NCBI RefSeq assembly: GCF_028769735.1
Contig: NC_088177.1
Location: 12,464,599 to 12,528,598, forward strand
Origin: Zonotrichia leucophrys gambelii
Taxonomy: Eukaryota > Chordata > Aves > Passeriformes > Passerellidae
Direction: 5' to 3'
DNA: 64,000 nucleotides
In this document: one piece after another, positions 51,701 through 64,000 of the stretch
Position numbering within the stretch: the first letter of the stretch is position 1
Layout of the letters: each line of letters starts with the position of its first letter
Notes under the pieces: generated by a model
Told to the model about the DNA's origin: nothing
What the model saw: only the letters and a program-made list of their open reading frames with translations
The model's database searches: none
Program-made: the position numbers and the translations under genes

Positions 51701-54092
51701 GTGAATCAAAACATCAGTCACTAAAACAGCCTTCCTCAGGAAATACAAATATGGCATAACTGTGATGCCAGAATACATCTGAAAGAATGAAACAGCAATG
51801 TAAGGAGTACATTACACACTACTTTAATTGCACCCTCTTTACAGAGAGCACAACAATGGAACCTGGTAAAAAGATGATGAATGTTTTCTGCATTTAGCAC
51901 CACCTGCTTCCATTTTACTTCCCTTGTCATCTCTGCACCAGAAACCCTGAAATAACCAGCATCACTGCAGTTGTAATGACTTGAACACCCACCTCAATCA
52001 CATACAGAAAAAAGCCTAATTTTGTAGGCTTTGGTGCTTTTAAATTATGTTTGTTACCATGAGAACTCGATTAAAATGCCACCCACAAGCTTGCAGAAAG
52101 GGGGTAAAAACAACAACAAAACAAAACAAAATGAAAAAAATCTACTTTTAATCAGTGGTAGTACACTTGCTGCATTGCAGCATTCTCACAAGCTCCCCAG
52201 CCTTCTGCAGTAAGAGGCAGCAGAGACACCCAGAGATTTATTTTGCTGAATACTTTATTCAGGAAAAAATTTAGCTGACGGTTCGCTTGTTGTCCAGTAC
52301 TTTTACGCAATACTCCATTCAAGGAAGATAAAGCACATACATGCTCTGCACCATGATACAAGGTTTGATTTGAAATCCAGGCAATTACGTGTATGTTAAA
52401 TGTGAGGGCAACTCCGACAGCCACCCAGGACAATAAGGTTATTTGTTAATATCTGAGATAAATCAAAGCTATGAAATGCTCTGCTTTCCCTTTCATCCTG
52501 CTAATTTGTTAGCTTTTTACATTTATGCTGATTTTTATGAATATTTACTTGTAGAAACTCAAGCCATAGCACTGTATCTTTGAGGCTTCTTGCTTCATTT
52601 TTCTTTTTAATTTACAGCCTTACATTTGGATTAATGGACACTGCATTCCTGCAGTCTGACTAGGAGCCAGAGTCCGCACCCCAAGCCTTCAGCCATGACA
52701 AATCAGATAATTACACTGTGGCTGAAACAAAAACCAGCAACAAACCACACGGAGCAGCTTGGTCAGCAGTGGATGTGTGAAATGCCACAACTGATGCAGA
52801 CTGTAGGAATGGCCTGCAGGCAGTGGTGGGTAAAATAATGGAAGCGTTTCCCACCTCTGACTAGAACAATTCACTAAGCACTTACTCAAAAGGAGTCACA
52901 GAGCTCTCTCTTTAAAGACATTTCTACTCCTCCACAGGAGGGAAACGATTGCTATTGCGATTAAGAGACCACCTAAACTGTATCTCATTGAAGGTGAGAA
53001 TAGAATTAATTTCCTTGAAAAAGATCAATCACCCTCTCCACAACATCATCCATGTTTAGAGCGCTAGGCATCCTTTAGGCTTCAAAAGCAGCAGCTCCAT
53101 GAGGAAAAATCTATCAGCCAGAGAGAGGAGAGAGATAGCATGAACATGAGCTATGCCAGAAACCCTGGATACCACCATCTCAAAAGGTGAAACGAGGGGG
53201 ATAAAACAGACCTTTGATATAGCTTCAGTGGAGCAGGCAGGTCTCCCAGTCCTTCACTTGCATCATTACACAACATTGATAGTTGCTCTCTCCATTTTGA
53301 ATGTTATGTGTAATGTGTGTCCTTGCAGCTGTACTCTCACCTGCCATGAGTTAAGCATCACAGATGACAGAATGTTTCACCAGAGGAAGGAACAAACCCA
53401 TGCATCAGGGATGGGTAGCAGGGATACCATAAAGACAGAGATATCCTATCCAAATCACACAGGCTCCATGGGAGGATTGCACCACCAGGGCTGGGGGAGG
53501 CACAAACATCTTCCAGTGACACCAGGGCTCTCAGCCAGGCAAAAAGGTACAAGTGTATTTGCTTGAACTTAGAACTTCAGATGTGGAGACTGTCATAACC
53601 CTCACCAGGCAAGATTCCAAAAGAGAATTCTTAGATTGCTGTCAGCCATCTTTTGGAGAAGAATTCTAAGGAGCATCTATCACAGGTAATTTCACTGAGG
53701 TCAAGAGAACTACCTTGACTTACCCCATCTCCAAATTTGTACCCACTGACTGACTGGAGTTTCCATGTCAGCCCCTTCCTCCTCCTGCGCGTGTACAGAA
53801 CTGACTCCCACCAACTTCCATGGGTTGTACCCCACACAGGCAAAACATGAGCAAAGCTTGACCCTGCATACTCAGAAAACCATGGGCATCTTGTACAGGA
53901 GGGTGAGACGTAGTGCAAAGAGATATCAGAAGAGGACTGAGCTGATAACAATAATCAGACTGACATTAGCCACGGCTGATCTCAATGCAGCCCACTTTCA
54001 CACTGATGACCCACAACACAGTGTCTGTGCCACTTTAGGCCAGCAGGACCAGCTCAGACAGGCCCTTGGCTCAATGGTATAATTTTCTATTG

Positions 54093-54157
54093 CTTTTCCT
54101 CCTCTCCTCCCTTTCTTTCTGTTTTTCCTCCTTCTCTCTTTCCTCTTCTTCTCTTTC
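54093..54157. repeat. 65-nt pyrimidine tract with a single purine
   Basis: The plus strand is C/T only except for G at 54121. Such tracts can adopt triplex structures. It abuts the inverted repeat at 54157-54183. Confidence 0.9.
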
Positions 54158-54183
54158 ATGATCCCAGTGACTCTGGGATCATG
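54157..54183. repeat. Perfect inverted repeat, 11-bp arms, 5-nt loop
   Basis: CATGATCCCAG, loop TGACT, then CTGGGATCATG, with no mismatch. It follows directly after a long pyrimidine tract. No run of T or other terminator context is present, and no gene boundary is nearby. Confidence 0.9.
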
Positions 54184-54600
54184 CCCCCATAGAGTTCCAA
54201 ATAGAAGAAGACTAATGCTTATGATCATCCAAACCTCCCACTGACAAAGGAACTCTGTTTAAGAAAAAGCTTGATTTATCCTTCATAGGCATGGATTTAC
54301 CAGGAGATTAGTAACATTAGGAATTTTAAATGAAGAGATTTCCCTCTTATTATCTATAGGCTGCTAAGACCATGATTGTTTCACGTCTTCTACGGATTAT
54401 TGTTCAATTATTTTTTTCTGGCAATTTGTCTTTTTCTATCAGGCATTACCTGCATAGAATTTGCTAAAGTTGATCAAGGGATTAAGAATTTCATGCACAA
54501 ATGGAAGTGCCTTCAAGATTATTTCACTCAAAAAGAGGTTTTCTTCCTCATACAATTGTGGTGTAATACAGATATTCCTACAATCACAAGGATTTTTAGA

Positions 54601-54815
54601 AAGGCAGAGCAATTTGGTGGTTAAGGCACTGGGATCCAAGATTAGAATTAGTCCAGGACTCTGCTGCTCACCTGGCACTATTACCATGAACTTATGAATA
54701 AGCAAGTCCATGCCTCAGTCCTCCCATCTGTAAAATACATACTACAATCTTCACATGGTGTGTAACTTGCCTATTCATGCTGCAAACTCTTCAGGGCAAG
54801 GGCCCTCTCTTCCAT
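54601..54815 (+). mobile_element. MIR-type ancient SINE with LINE-like tail
   Basis: ggtggttaaggcactgggat, then tccaggactctgctgctcac, then agtccatgcctcagtcctcc and catctgtaaaatacatac follow the MIR core and post-core order. The downstream actcttcagggcaagggccc, then tctctt, resembles the 3' tail shared with L2/CR1-type LINEs. MIR copies predate the bird-mammal split, so this is a very old insertion. Confidence 0.75.
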
Positions 54816-55861
54816 ATGGGCAAGGATGCTCTGGCTCCCAACCCCAGGTTTCAGAAAGTTTTGCTCAAGGAAGGACATTTATCAGACACAGGATCTCTCT
54901 GAGGGTAGCAAAACAAACCTGAAGCCACAAAAAGGAAGGACTGCAACAGTGGCCACTGACACCAGAGCACACAGGGGAAACAAGAGGGATCTGGGGCACT
55001 GTGTGCCTGCTGGACAGCTCTGGGGACAGAGCTGTCCCTGAACTCTGGCTGCCAAACAGCTCCAGTCCCTGGGTGCCTCAAAGCTCAGCTCAGGCCCCTG
55101 GTGCTGCTGCAAGGGAACTTGATCCTTTAAAACCCTCCATCATCAGCCAGGACTGACAGAATAGCCACAGTTTAAAATTTGGATGTGAAATCTCGGATGA
55201 AGGCTGCAGCCTACAAACTACATTAAGCAGTCCCCTGCTGTTGGTATTATCATAAAAACAATCAGAAATGTAGATTCTTATTTCAACTCCATAGGGCTGC
55301 TGGCCTGACCAACTGGCTTGTCTCTAAAGGACTGCTTTCCCAGATACTCCACAGCACTTCCCACATCTTTCCTCCAGGAATCTATATAAAGCTTGCTGCA
55401 TTCCTTCTTCTGAAGGATGCTCATTTCTAAAAATACTTGTACAAAGAACTTCCTTCGGTAGGAATTAAAAATGTGACACAATATAGTCCCAGAATTCATT
55501 TAAGAAAACATAAAGCACAAGGCATGCATCAAGTCCCTGATACCAATCTGCCTCCATATATAAAAAACAGGTCCTTCAGATTTCTCCCTGATGTCAAACC
55601 AGTATTGTAAACTGTCTGGTTGGTTCTGCTGCTCACCTTAGCTGAAGTTACAGCTGAACACACAAATTCCTTAATTTCTTACACTACTTGTGCTCCTGTT
55701 CCCTGTCCCTGCCTGTCTGCTGTGTCTATCCACACTCATAATTGTCAGTCACACTGGCCAATTTCTACCATGTTTGAGAGAAGATTCTAAGCTCCTACCA
55801 ACCACCATAGGAAATGCACAGATGGATAAAGAGAGAGAGAAGATAAATGCCTCTACAAAGG

Positions 55862-55879
55862 AAAAAAAAAAAAAAAAAA
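55862..55879. repeat. A18 homopolymer
   Basis: Eighteen consecutive A residues. No retrocopied gene is recognisable upstream, so it is listed only as a simple repeat. Confidence 0.9.
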
Positions 55880-58800
55880 CAAGGAGGAGAGCTCAGCCTG
55901 TATTTCTCCTGTCTGGCAGTGTCCTGGCAGTCTGTTTAGTAGATGTGGAGCTTTCATGCAGCCACAGCACATATTCTTCCTGGCCAAACTAACTGTCTAA
56001 GCACACACAGGTTAAGGATGAAACAGGAGCTGAAATTTGCTGAGAAAATGCAAAGAAAATTCAAGAAATCGCAAAGGTCCAAGGAGTAAATTCAGTGAAG
56101 AATGAGAGAAAGCAACACAGGTAAGGCAAAGGGAAAGAAATAATCAGATGCTGGGAATCTGAAAGATCACAGTAGAGTGTGGGAATCTTCTACAGGGAAC
56201 TAAAAAGATGAGAAAATCAGCGGTACATGGTACCACAGGAAGGGAATACAGGGGCTGGAGAGCTGGGGAAGAGATTGTTTGTAGAGTAGTGATAAACATC
56301 ACAAGCTCTAAGCAGAGAGCCAGCACTGCATGCCACCCCACACTGACAAATAATACCCATTATTTTTATTTCAAAACCAGTTCAATAGGCAACACCATTT
56401 CCAGCACTGAGCTGAACTCAAACCAAGAAAAAGTCCTGACTTCAGGCATTTCAAAGTACAGATCTACTCTGGAAGGTCTAGATACATTTCAGACTTCAAG
56501 AGAAGGCACTTCCATTACTTTATCAAATCTTCCTCACTCAGGCCAGAATGAAATAGGTTTTCTCATCTTTATTTGATGGGTTTACTGCTAGCTGGAAGCC
56601 AGTTATCTGAAATTCAGAACCTAGGGGAAAAAAGGGGCAGCAGGGTGATCCAATTCTGTTCTAAGGCCAACATTTACATTAGTTTTAAATGGAGCTGAAC
56701 TACTTTGTCCATTACTGTTACTTCCTACAGTGAACAATTTGCAGAAATAGAGCTGCATTACTAACCAGACTTTTGCTGTATTAGGGGAAACATACTAAAA
56801 CAGCAGAGACAAACAAGAGGTAAAGCTGACCTCCTTTTTTTTCCAACTCACTATACACTGGATTTTAAATTGAAACACCCCCCAAGTAACATAGGATTTG
56901 ATCCCTTGTAAGCTGTATATCCTATGAGGTTACAATTTCCCAGCATGAATTATGGAGTCTCTAAGGTACTAATTACACTGGCAAATACTGTCCCACCAGA
57001 GTGTCCTTTCTGGCTGCCCACAGCTCCATGCCTCAGTAGAGATCTGACTCCTTGGGGTCTGCAGCAACTCTGCTGTTTGAGCACACAGCATCTAACACAA
57101 CAGTGATCTAATCCAGACTTGGACACCTAGTCACTAATATTATGATAGCTACAGCAATGACTCATGTAGCATCAAGAAGAATCACAGCAAAAGCTGTTGT
57201 ACACAGTATCTAGTTCCCAGGCATGCCACCATTATTAACCTTAGACTCAAAATCTTATCTAATTCTGTTTTCAGCACAGAGTGGATGTTCTTATAATTTT
57301 TAGCAGCCAAACTGATGCAAGAGTAACTGTATAAAAAAAGCAAAACATTTTTTCTTGCCCCAAAGAAGTCACAACTGAAAATAAGAATACCAGGGAGCTG
57401 TTATTAAGAGAATGGTGCAGGAAACTCACAGAGATGCAGGTAAGTGCAACATTAGGAATTAGTCATTGAAGCAGGACTCCTGATCAAAGTGCCTTGCAAT
57501 TTATCCCATATTTCCCACACAGACATGGCAAACAGCAGAACAACCAGCAATCTTACAGTAATGTCCTAAAATCTTCTGATGTAAAATTTAAGGATGATTT
57601 GGAAAAGAACAAAGAGACAAGCCATGAGAGGATCTCACTTCTCACATCAAGACCTCACTTGAACATTAATTGCATGGTGCATTACACCCTCCTCCCTGTA
57701 AAATTATTCCAGCTGTCCAAAATGTCATGGCTAGAGACTGGACTGAATTAAAACTTCCAGCTTCAGAAGGGTCCAAAGTCTCAGAGGGATAAACAATAAG
57801 AGAGGAAAAAAATTACTCATCTTAAAGATGACAACTACAGTATTTTTTGGTCATGATTATGAAAGGTTTTATCACCTATGCTGGAAAAAAACATGAGGAT
57901 TCAAACATCGGTTCTTCTCATAAGTGGCAAACCTGTGCCTCTCAAACTTCTCTCAAGGAGAATGCTCACAGCACTTCCATTATTCCCACTACCTCTTTCA
58001 AAAGCATATTTGCCATCACAACTGCTTAACTACACTTAAAGAAGGCTTAACTCTGAGTGTCAGGCTCCCTAACACTGAACTTACAGGCAGTGTTGCTTAG
58101 GAACTTGTGACTTGCATTACAAAGCTATTTACAGGTATTAAGTGTGAACAGGATCATTTTCCCCCCAGCTGCTTTGCAGGCAGCACTGACCTCCAGTTCC
58201 CCCCTCAGTGAGAGACAGGAGCACACCCCTGGGTGCTGCATCCTTGTCCTGACACCAGCCAGAACCAGATGCTCCTCAGGAGAGTTCAAGAGAACATGGC
58301 AGGAGGAATAAGTGTTTTTAGACAGCAGCAGGGTTTGCTGGAAGATGAACAAGGGACATGTCAGACCACTGGAGGAGACAGGTGATTCAAGGCCTTTGTG
58401 AGCCCCTGTAAAAAAAGGGCTGATGTGCACCACTCAGCAAAGGCTTTTGAAAACTGTACTTTTTACGAGTGTGAGCAATTTCTTTTTCATATAGCTGTAA
58501 AGCTATAATCCTTAGCAAGATGATTAGTTCTCAAAAAGGATGTACACAGCAAAAATTCAACTGCTTTTAGAAGAGATGAGCTTCTATTCCATGGTGTTTT
58601 CTTTCCCTCCATGTCATCCAGGGGACAAAACTCACAATTGTGAGAATTCAGCACTAGCACACTGAACTGGTTCCTGAGCTGCAGGAGGGATTATGGTGAC
58701 TTGACTGCTGGAGATGCAGAAACAACTGCAGTAAGGGTTCTCAAAACCAAAATGCAGCTCAGCAACTCTCCATCGCTTCCTTCATTCTGCCCCTCTACAA

Positions 58801-59300
58801 AGTCACTTGAGTACTGCACAGAAATGGAAAAGTTCTGTGTTGGGGCTGGCTGCTGACCCTGACAAAGGAATCAAGCATAAACTACAACACACAGGACACT
58901 GTTTCCTTTCCTTGAAATTAAACTCTGCAGCCCATCACAACAGAGGGGAAAGGAAGGATGGCATTTCCTTCTTCCTCTCCCCTCCTGGTCCCTCTGGCCC
59001 ACCTCTTGCATCCCAAGAGTTGGGAAGAGGTTTACTGAAAAGCTGCAGCAAGTCAGGTAACCTGCCTGTCAATTTCTGCCTGAATTGCTTTGCTTCTTGG
59101 CTGTAAACAGGTTTTAAGCATCTACTAGTGACTCAGTCTGCTACACAGCAGTATTACTAACACCAGCACCGTCATCATCATGATTTGACAGCAACAAAGG
59201 ACATTCTGTGTCCTTCCCACTGCTGAATGATCACGTCTCAAACCTTTCAAAATGTAGCAAATTCTACCTTTGCTAGTTCACAGATACAAGTAACAGTTTA

Positions 59301-59332
59301 TTCAAAACAGGTTGTGTTCAAAACGGGTGTTT
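59301..59332. repeat. 16-bp imperfect tandem duplication
   Basis: ttcaaaacaggttgtg is followed by ttcaaaacgggtgttt. The first ten bases are nearly identical and the remainder is diverged. Confidence 0.6.
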
Positions 59333-59840
59333 GCAAAGGAATGAATGCACAGATAATGGCTATTAAGACAATCCGAAGAAAAAAGGGAAGACAAGCTGAT
59401 TACAAAACTGATGGCAGGCCTCCTTTCAAAGCAGGAAAGAGGAGGATTGATGCTAAGTGATGAACACAAAGGAGGAAACATCAAGGGTAGTTTGGTCCAA
59501 GGACCTTTTGTAAGTTTGACCTGGAAGCTGAAAGTTTGTTCCAAGTGAGATTGCAGAACAGCTTGCTGGTTGATAGGAGACTATTTTTAAGAGGAAGGCT
59601 GATGAAGGAGGAATGGATGCCACACTGGCTGTGACATAAGTGTGCCAAGAGCTCCTACAGCCCCATGTCAGAACCACCCAGTGGGGATGCATCATTGCAG
59701 CCCTCCCAGTGCCAGGCAGGACACACTCAAGCCAACTGCATGGGAAAACAAAAGAGAAAACAACACCAATAATGCCACTAAGTTCCACCTTGCTCTCTGC
59801 CAACCTGCCAACTTTCCCTAGTGCTACAACAATCACTGAA

Positions 59841-59861
59841 AAAACAAACAAACAAACAAAC
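59841..59861. repeat. (AAAC)n simple repeat
   Basis: About five AAAC units followed by a short CA run. It is a minor microsatellite. Confidence 0.85.
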
Positions 59862-62800
59862 ACACACAAAAAACCCCGAAGTTAGCAAAATAAAAAAAAA
59901 GAACCACTAGAATTTCTTTCTCCTCAGAAACCAAACCAACATTTCTTCTGCAGCTACTACAAGACTACAAGAAACCCTTCTAGTGAGTATCAATTCATAT
60001 CTCTTTTCTAAAAACTGTTCAATCATTCCTCACTGACATCTTTCTGTACAATGTTAATTTTCAATCACTGATGAGAGAAATTTCTAAGCCTAAAACACAA
60101 GCTATGGTGTACGTATGCTCTTTACAACATCCATCTAAGATGAGCCTCTATCTAAAGAGGTTCCAGCCTAATTGAACAAACTATCAGTACACAAATGCTC
60201 TCCCTGAGTGCACTGCATGCTCAGCTTGACCTCCTGCTGCCCTCAAGGCTCTGTTCCAGATGGTTGCTGCCAAGCTCCATCCCCATCTCCGTGCCTCCCC
60301 TTCTGAGCATTAGGAGGTTCACAGCAGAAAAAGAAATTCAAACAATGCTTACACTCAAAAGGTTACTCTAAATTACCTGTAATCTCAATGTGGCAGAGCC
60401 TTACAAGGCTGTTAAAAGCTCCTGCTTACCCCAGATGAGTAAATGCTCTTGGCACCTTCATGTTTTGGGGTCCCTTCAGAGACACAGCTCATACACAGAA
60501 AAGCTCATGTCAGAGGGAAATGCTGAGTTTGTTCACAATGCACAGGGAACCACAGGGTCCAAGAATCACAGGGCACAGTGACCAGCATGAGGAGTCACTG
60601 CAGCAACTCCAGAAGCAAAACCACAGTACCAGAGAATGCTGCAACTCTCCCAAAGCTGCGTCCTCACCTCCAAATGCTGCACACAGCCCAGAGAGCTTTA
60701 TCACCCATTCCTGATGCCCTCAGTGCCACATTCCTGGTTCTGCTATTCCTCCTCCCCATCCAGCAGCCCAGCCTTGGGGATGCTCTTACACAGGGAGGGG
60801 GCAAACACATCTCCTTTTGCTGACCCCCACCTCCTCTGTCACAGCTTTCCCTGTCCCACACCTGTGATCCATTATTTCCACTGCAAATTCTCACTGTTAC
60901 TTTTAGTCACGCAGAGACAAAGGAGAGACAGCAATGCTCACACGATCTTACACCTGTATTTTATTTTCTAACCCTGTGAAGAAAATGCTATTTCTGATCT
61001 ACGGCTGTTTCTCTCTCTTTTCATTTCAGACTTGCCAACTTCTTAAACTATTTGTGGCTTCTGAGCAGCATCAAGAAGCTATGGAGCACTCCATGGATAA
61101 ACTCTTTATTCCAAGAGCAATCATTTAGGTCTGTCAGTTAAGGGTGGGACCGGCAGAGACAATTTAAGTTGTGCACAGCAGACAACTGAGAACTTACTTT
61201 ATCTCTACTGGAACATTATCAACAGTGAAATGGCAACTGCAATAAAAACTGCCTGGTACTATAGTCTTGCAGGCTAATTTAATCCTTCATTTAGTACTTG
61301 CACTGCTGCAGGGGTATTCTGAGGCCATGGGAAAATTCCTGAAGCGTGCAGGATCACTGCTTATGGTGCCCCTCCTGCCTGGCAGAGGCTGGCAGGAGCC
61401 TGCAGGGTGCTGGATGTGCTGGCAGCCCCCAGGAGCAAAGGGAGCTGACGGGAGCCAATGCCAGGGCTGGGGTGGCTCCTGCCCTCCCACTGTTTGAGGC
61501 CCAGAAGGCAAATGGCTCCTTCCAGAACTGCTGGGGTGCCTGTGCTCTGCTGTCCAGGAGGAGAAGCAGCACTGAAATTCTGCAAGAAGCACCTTAACCT
61601 TCAGGCACATCACATGTCTCAAAGAGAGACTGGCACAAACACATTTTTTGTGCCCCCATAGCCCGTGTCAGGCCTGTGGTGCCACGGCTTGTGAGAGAGA
61701 AAAGTTCACATATGGAAAATCAACCTATGTGCCTGTTTTTTACAGCCTACAAATGCAGAGAGCCAAATTTGATTCTCTATTTCAATTTCCTTCAAGTTCA
61801 TAAATCCAGGAGACACTGCATGCAGAAGTAAACTAAGGGCTGGTTGGGAAATTGATAGATTTACAGGCTTATAATAGCTCAAGTCCAAAAGCAGCCTTGT
61901 ACCCAATACATACACACAGAAGTGCACGTCCACACAAATCCTACACCATACACTATCACCTTTTTTCATCCTGTAGCATCAGCTTGCCTTCCTTTAAACC
62001 TGTGCTTGATCCTTCAATTTTTTCATCTTTAAGTATCCTGGCTGCCTCAGAAGCATGGCACTGACTACTCAAGGAGAATACAGGAGATTGATTTTGCTCA
62101 CTGTTCAAGCATGATCTCACAGAAATGTGTCCTGAACTGCCATAATCCAACACCTTCCTTTTTATTAGTGACAAGGCAAAGTAGGTACTTTTACCCCCTG
62201 AATAAAACTTTCATGCTCATGCATTTCTTTGATCCAACCCAATCATTTTTGATTTTGGAGATCTGGAATCATTGTGCTTGTGATTACTCTGCCAAATCAT
62301 TCTCATCTTTTCTGTGGTACAACTCAGTGCAGCAGCAGGATGAGACAAACCAGAGCAGAGTGCAGGAGCAGTGTCACCTCTCTCAGGTGCTCTGCCTTTG
62401 TATCATCACCATCTTAGGCCCTTTCCACCCAGGGCTGTAAGCAGGTTCTTGCTAAGCCAAAAGTTAGGCAACTGCTTTGACAGTGGATACTGTGGCTCCC
62501 ATCAGATGCAGGAGGCTTTTTGAAAAAACTCTACTTAAAATACTCCTATTTTCTAAAAGTAGGAATATTGCAAAAACAGGAAGTAGCTCCAGAAAAATTA
62601 AATTATGTATTCCAGAAACTAGAGAAGCTTTCTCAAGCCTTCTTGTTTTGTTGAAGCAGCCTGCTTGTTAAACTATGTCAATAAGTTAAAAGGTCATACC
62701 TGGGTAAGCAGATGATGAGATGCTGAGTCTGACTGTTAAACAAGGGAAACCCTCTGTTCCTACAAAGAAATAGAAAAACATGCTCACTAGTCTCTATGCA

Positions 62801-64000
62801 GCAAATGCAGCATGAACTCAACATTGTAAGGGACTATAAAATGTCCTTACATCTCATGTGTACATTTCTGTCCATGCCTTTTCCTCCCAGCTTTATTTCC
62901 CAAGACTCATTAATTCAGATTCCTTGTTATGTCCAGCCTGCTTTGGGACCACCAAGGAGCTGCTTACTCCCTAGGCCAGCACTAAAAAAAGCTGGCACTG
63001 ACTCCAAAAACCTGTCCATCAGGGAAGGGAAATGGAGCACAGCACAACTCCAGCCAGACTCCCTCCAGACTGGCAGAACTGTCAGAGCTGCTCCATGCAG
63101 ACTCTGCTGCAGGGCAGTCCCAAGCAGGAATGAGCCAAGTGGAGGAAAATGGTTGCTGAGATGCACAGAAAGTAATGGAAGAAGAGCAAGAGTCCCTCAC
63201 TGACTTTGCAGTATGACACTTCAAAACAGTTAAGATACCAAGACACAGTTTCTTCTTTAAACTGTATCTTATGCCAGAATTGTAGCAGAGGGTCTTACGC
63301 ATCGCTGGGATAAGTAAGAAAGGTTCCCACATGTGTTAGTGCCCTCTTTAATGAGAGCGAAATGCCTGGGCAGTACATGTAGATAGCTTGCTGAAACAGC
63401 CTCTGCATGCTCCACCATCCATCCTCTCTCCTTTCTCTAAGTCTTTGACCAGAGGACACTGGGGAAAACATTCCAGACATAAACCCAAGTGTCTCCCATC
63501 AGGGTGAAAGGGGTCTCTCCTCACCCCATGTCCTTGAGTATCGCCAAGGATTATGAAGCCAGCTAGTACTATCACCTATATTTAAGGCTGCAGCTTCTCA
63601 TGGCCAAGACACTGGTACATTTTTTTACTTTAGTGGTTCAGAAATTAATTTCCTGTACAGGGTATCTGACTCAAGTTAATGCTTTTGTTCGAGAGTTCAC
63701 TGTTTTAAAGCTTCAGCAAGAATAGGGCAGGCATTGCCAGGAGCAAGAGTAGTAAGAAGCATATAACTAAACCAAATTAAAAAGAAGGATAGAAGGTAAT
63801 GACAAAAAGATGTAAGTGTGAAATCAGAGAGAATCATAATGCATACTCAGAAAGGTAACTAACCTTAAGCTAGAGAGCAGTTCAGGTTCCTTTTATTTCC
63901 TGGACTGTCATCCTTTGTCACTGAATTAGTCACCTTGTCTGTACCATATCACTGGCATGGGGTAGCACTAACTACAGCTTTCCACCAGTTTGCCCAGTTA

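Larger units (their letters stand above)
32687..64000. other. Region upstream of the MAP2 start-codon exon, probably 5'-UTR intron
   Basis: The acceptor at 32688-32687 shows that at least one non-coding exon lies further up, but I could not identify one in these 31 kb. There is no CpG island or TATA-plus-initiator arrangement that marks the main promoter. The stretch contains LTRs, a gag remnant, CR1 and MIR fragments, simple repeats and the unassigned ORF at 45246-45650. The remaining sequence (for example 35600-39700, 40400-43600, 49300-54000, 55900-64000) shows only short chance-like ORFs. Confidence 0.5.

Noticed and set aside
55660..55880. A18 run taken as the poly(A) tail of a processed retrogene
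   Set aside because: No coding similarity or target-site duplication is recognisable upstream.
1..64000. CRISPR arrays, bacterial operons or terminators
   Set aside because: The repeats, introns and splice sites show vertebrate nuclear DNA, and no regularly spaced direct repeats occur.

Overview
This is a stretch of avian, most likely songbird (passerine), nuclear DNA. Long ORFs are scarce, the bulk is AT-rich and intron-like, and the repeats are bird-type: CR1 LINE 3' ends, a tRNA-Ile-headed SINE with a CR1-like tail, endogenous-retrovirus LTRs that I recognise from passerine genomes, and one very old MIR-type SINE.

The window carries the 5' coding part of MAP2 (microtubule-associated protein 2) on the minus strand. 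Three exons join in frame and encode the recognisable MAP2 N-terminus: 32686-32401 (start codon at 32662), 12286-12173 (the PKA RII-anchoring helix) and 9967-9890 (the proline/serine-rich segment). Every internal junction is phase 1, with GT/AG sites. Two further minus-strand segments, 3863-3723 (141 bp) and 653-531 (123 bp), have a splice acceptor, a donor, an open frame and phase 1 at both ends. They fit as cassette exons between the N-terminal exons and the large projection-domain and tubulin-binding exons, which must lie beyond position 1. I could not match either to a MAP2 isoform with certainty, and they are the most interesting coding candidates here.

Layout: 1-9889 is MAP2 intron with the two candidate cassettes and the SINE. 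9968-12172 is a short intron. 12287-32400 is a 20-kb intron with two CR1 3' ends, an LTR at 28813-29282 and an RFX-type X-box. 32687-64000 lies upstream of the start-codon exon and is probably the 5'-UTR intron of MAP2. It holds two solo ERVK-type LTRs, each with a perfect 6-bp target-site duplication (34152-34529 and 47111-47445), a broken gag remnant (about 47690-48745), a CR1 ORF2-end fragment, a MIR and a strong hairpin beside a pyrimidine tract. It also holds an unexplained 134-codon minus-strand ORF with coding-like codon choice. I see no clear promoter or CpG island, so the MAP2 transcription start is probably outside the window. No RNA gene or CRISPR array was found.
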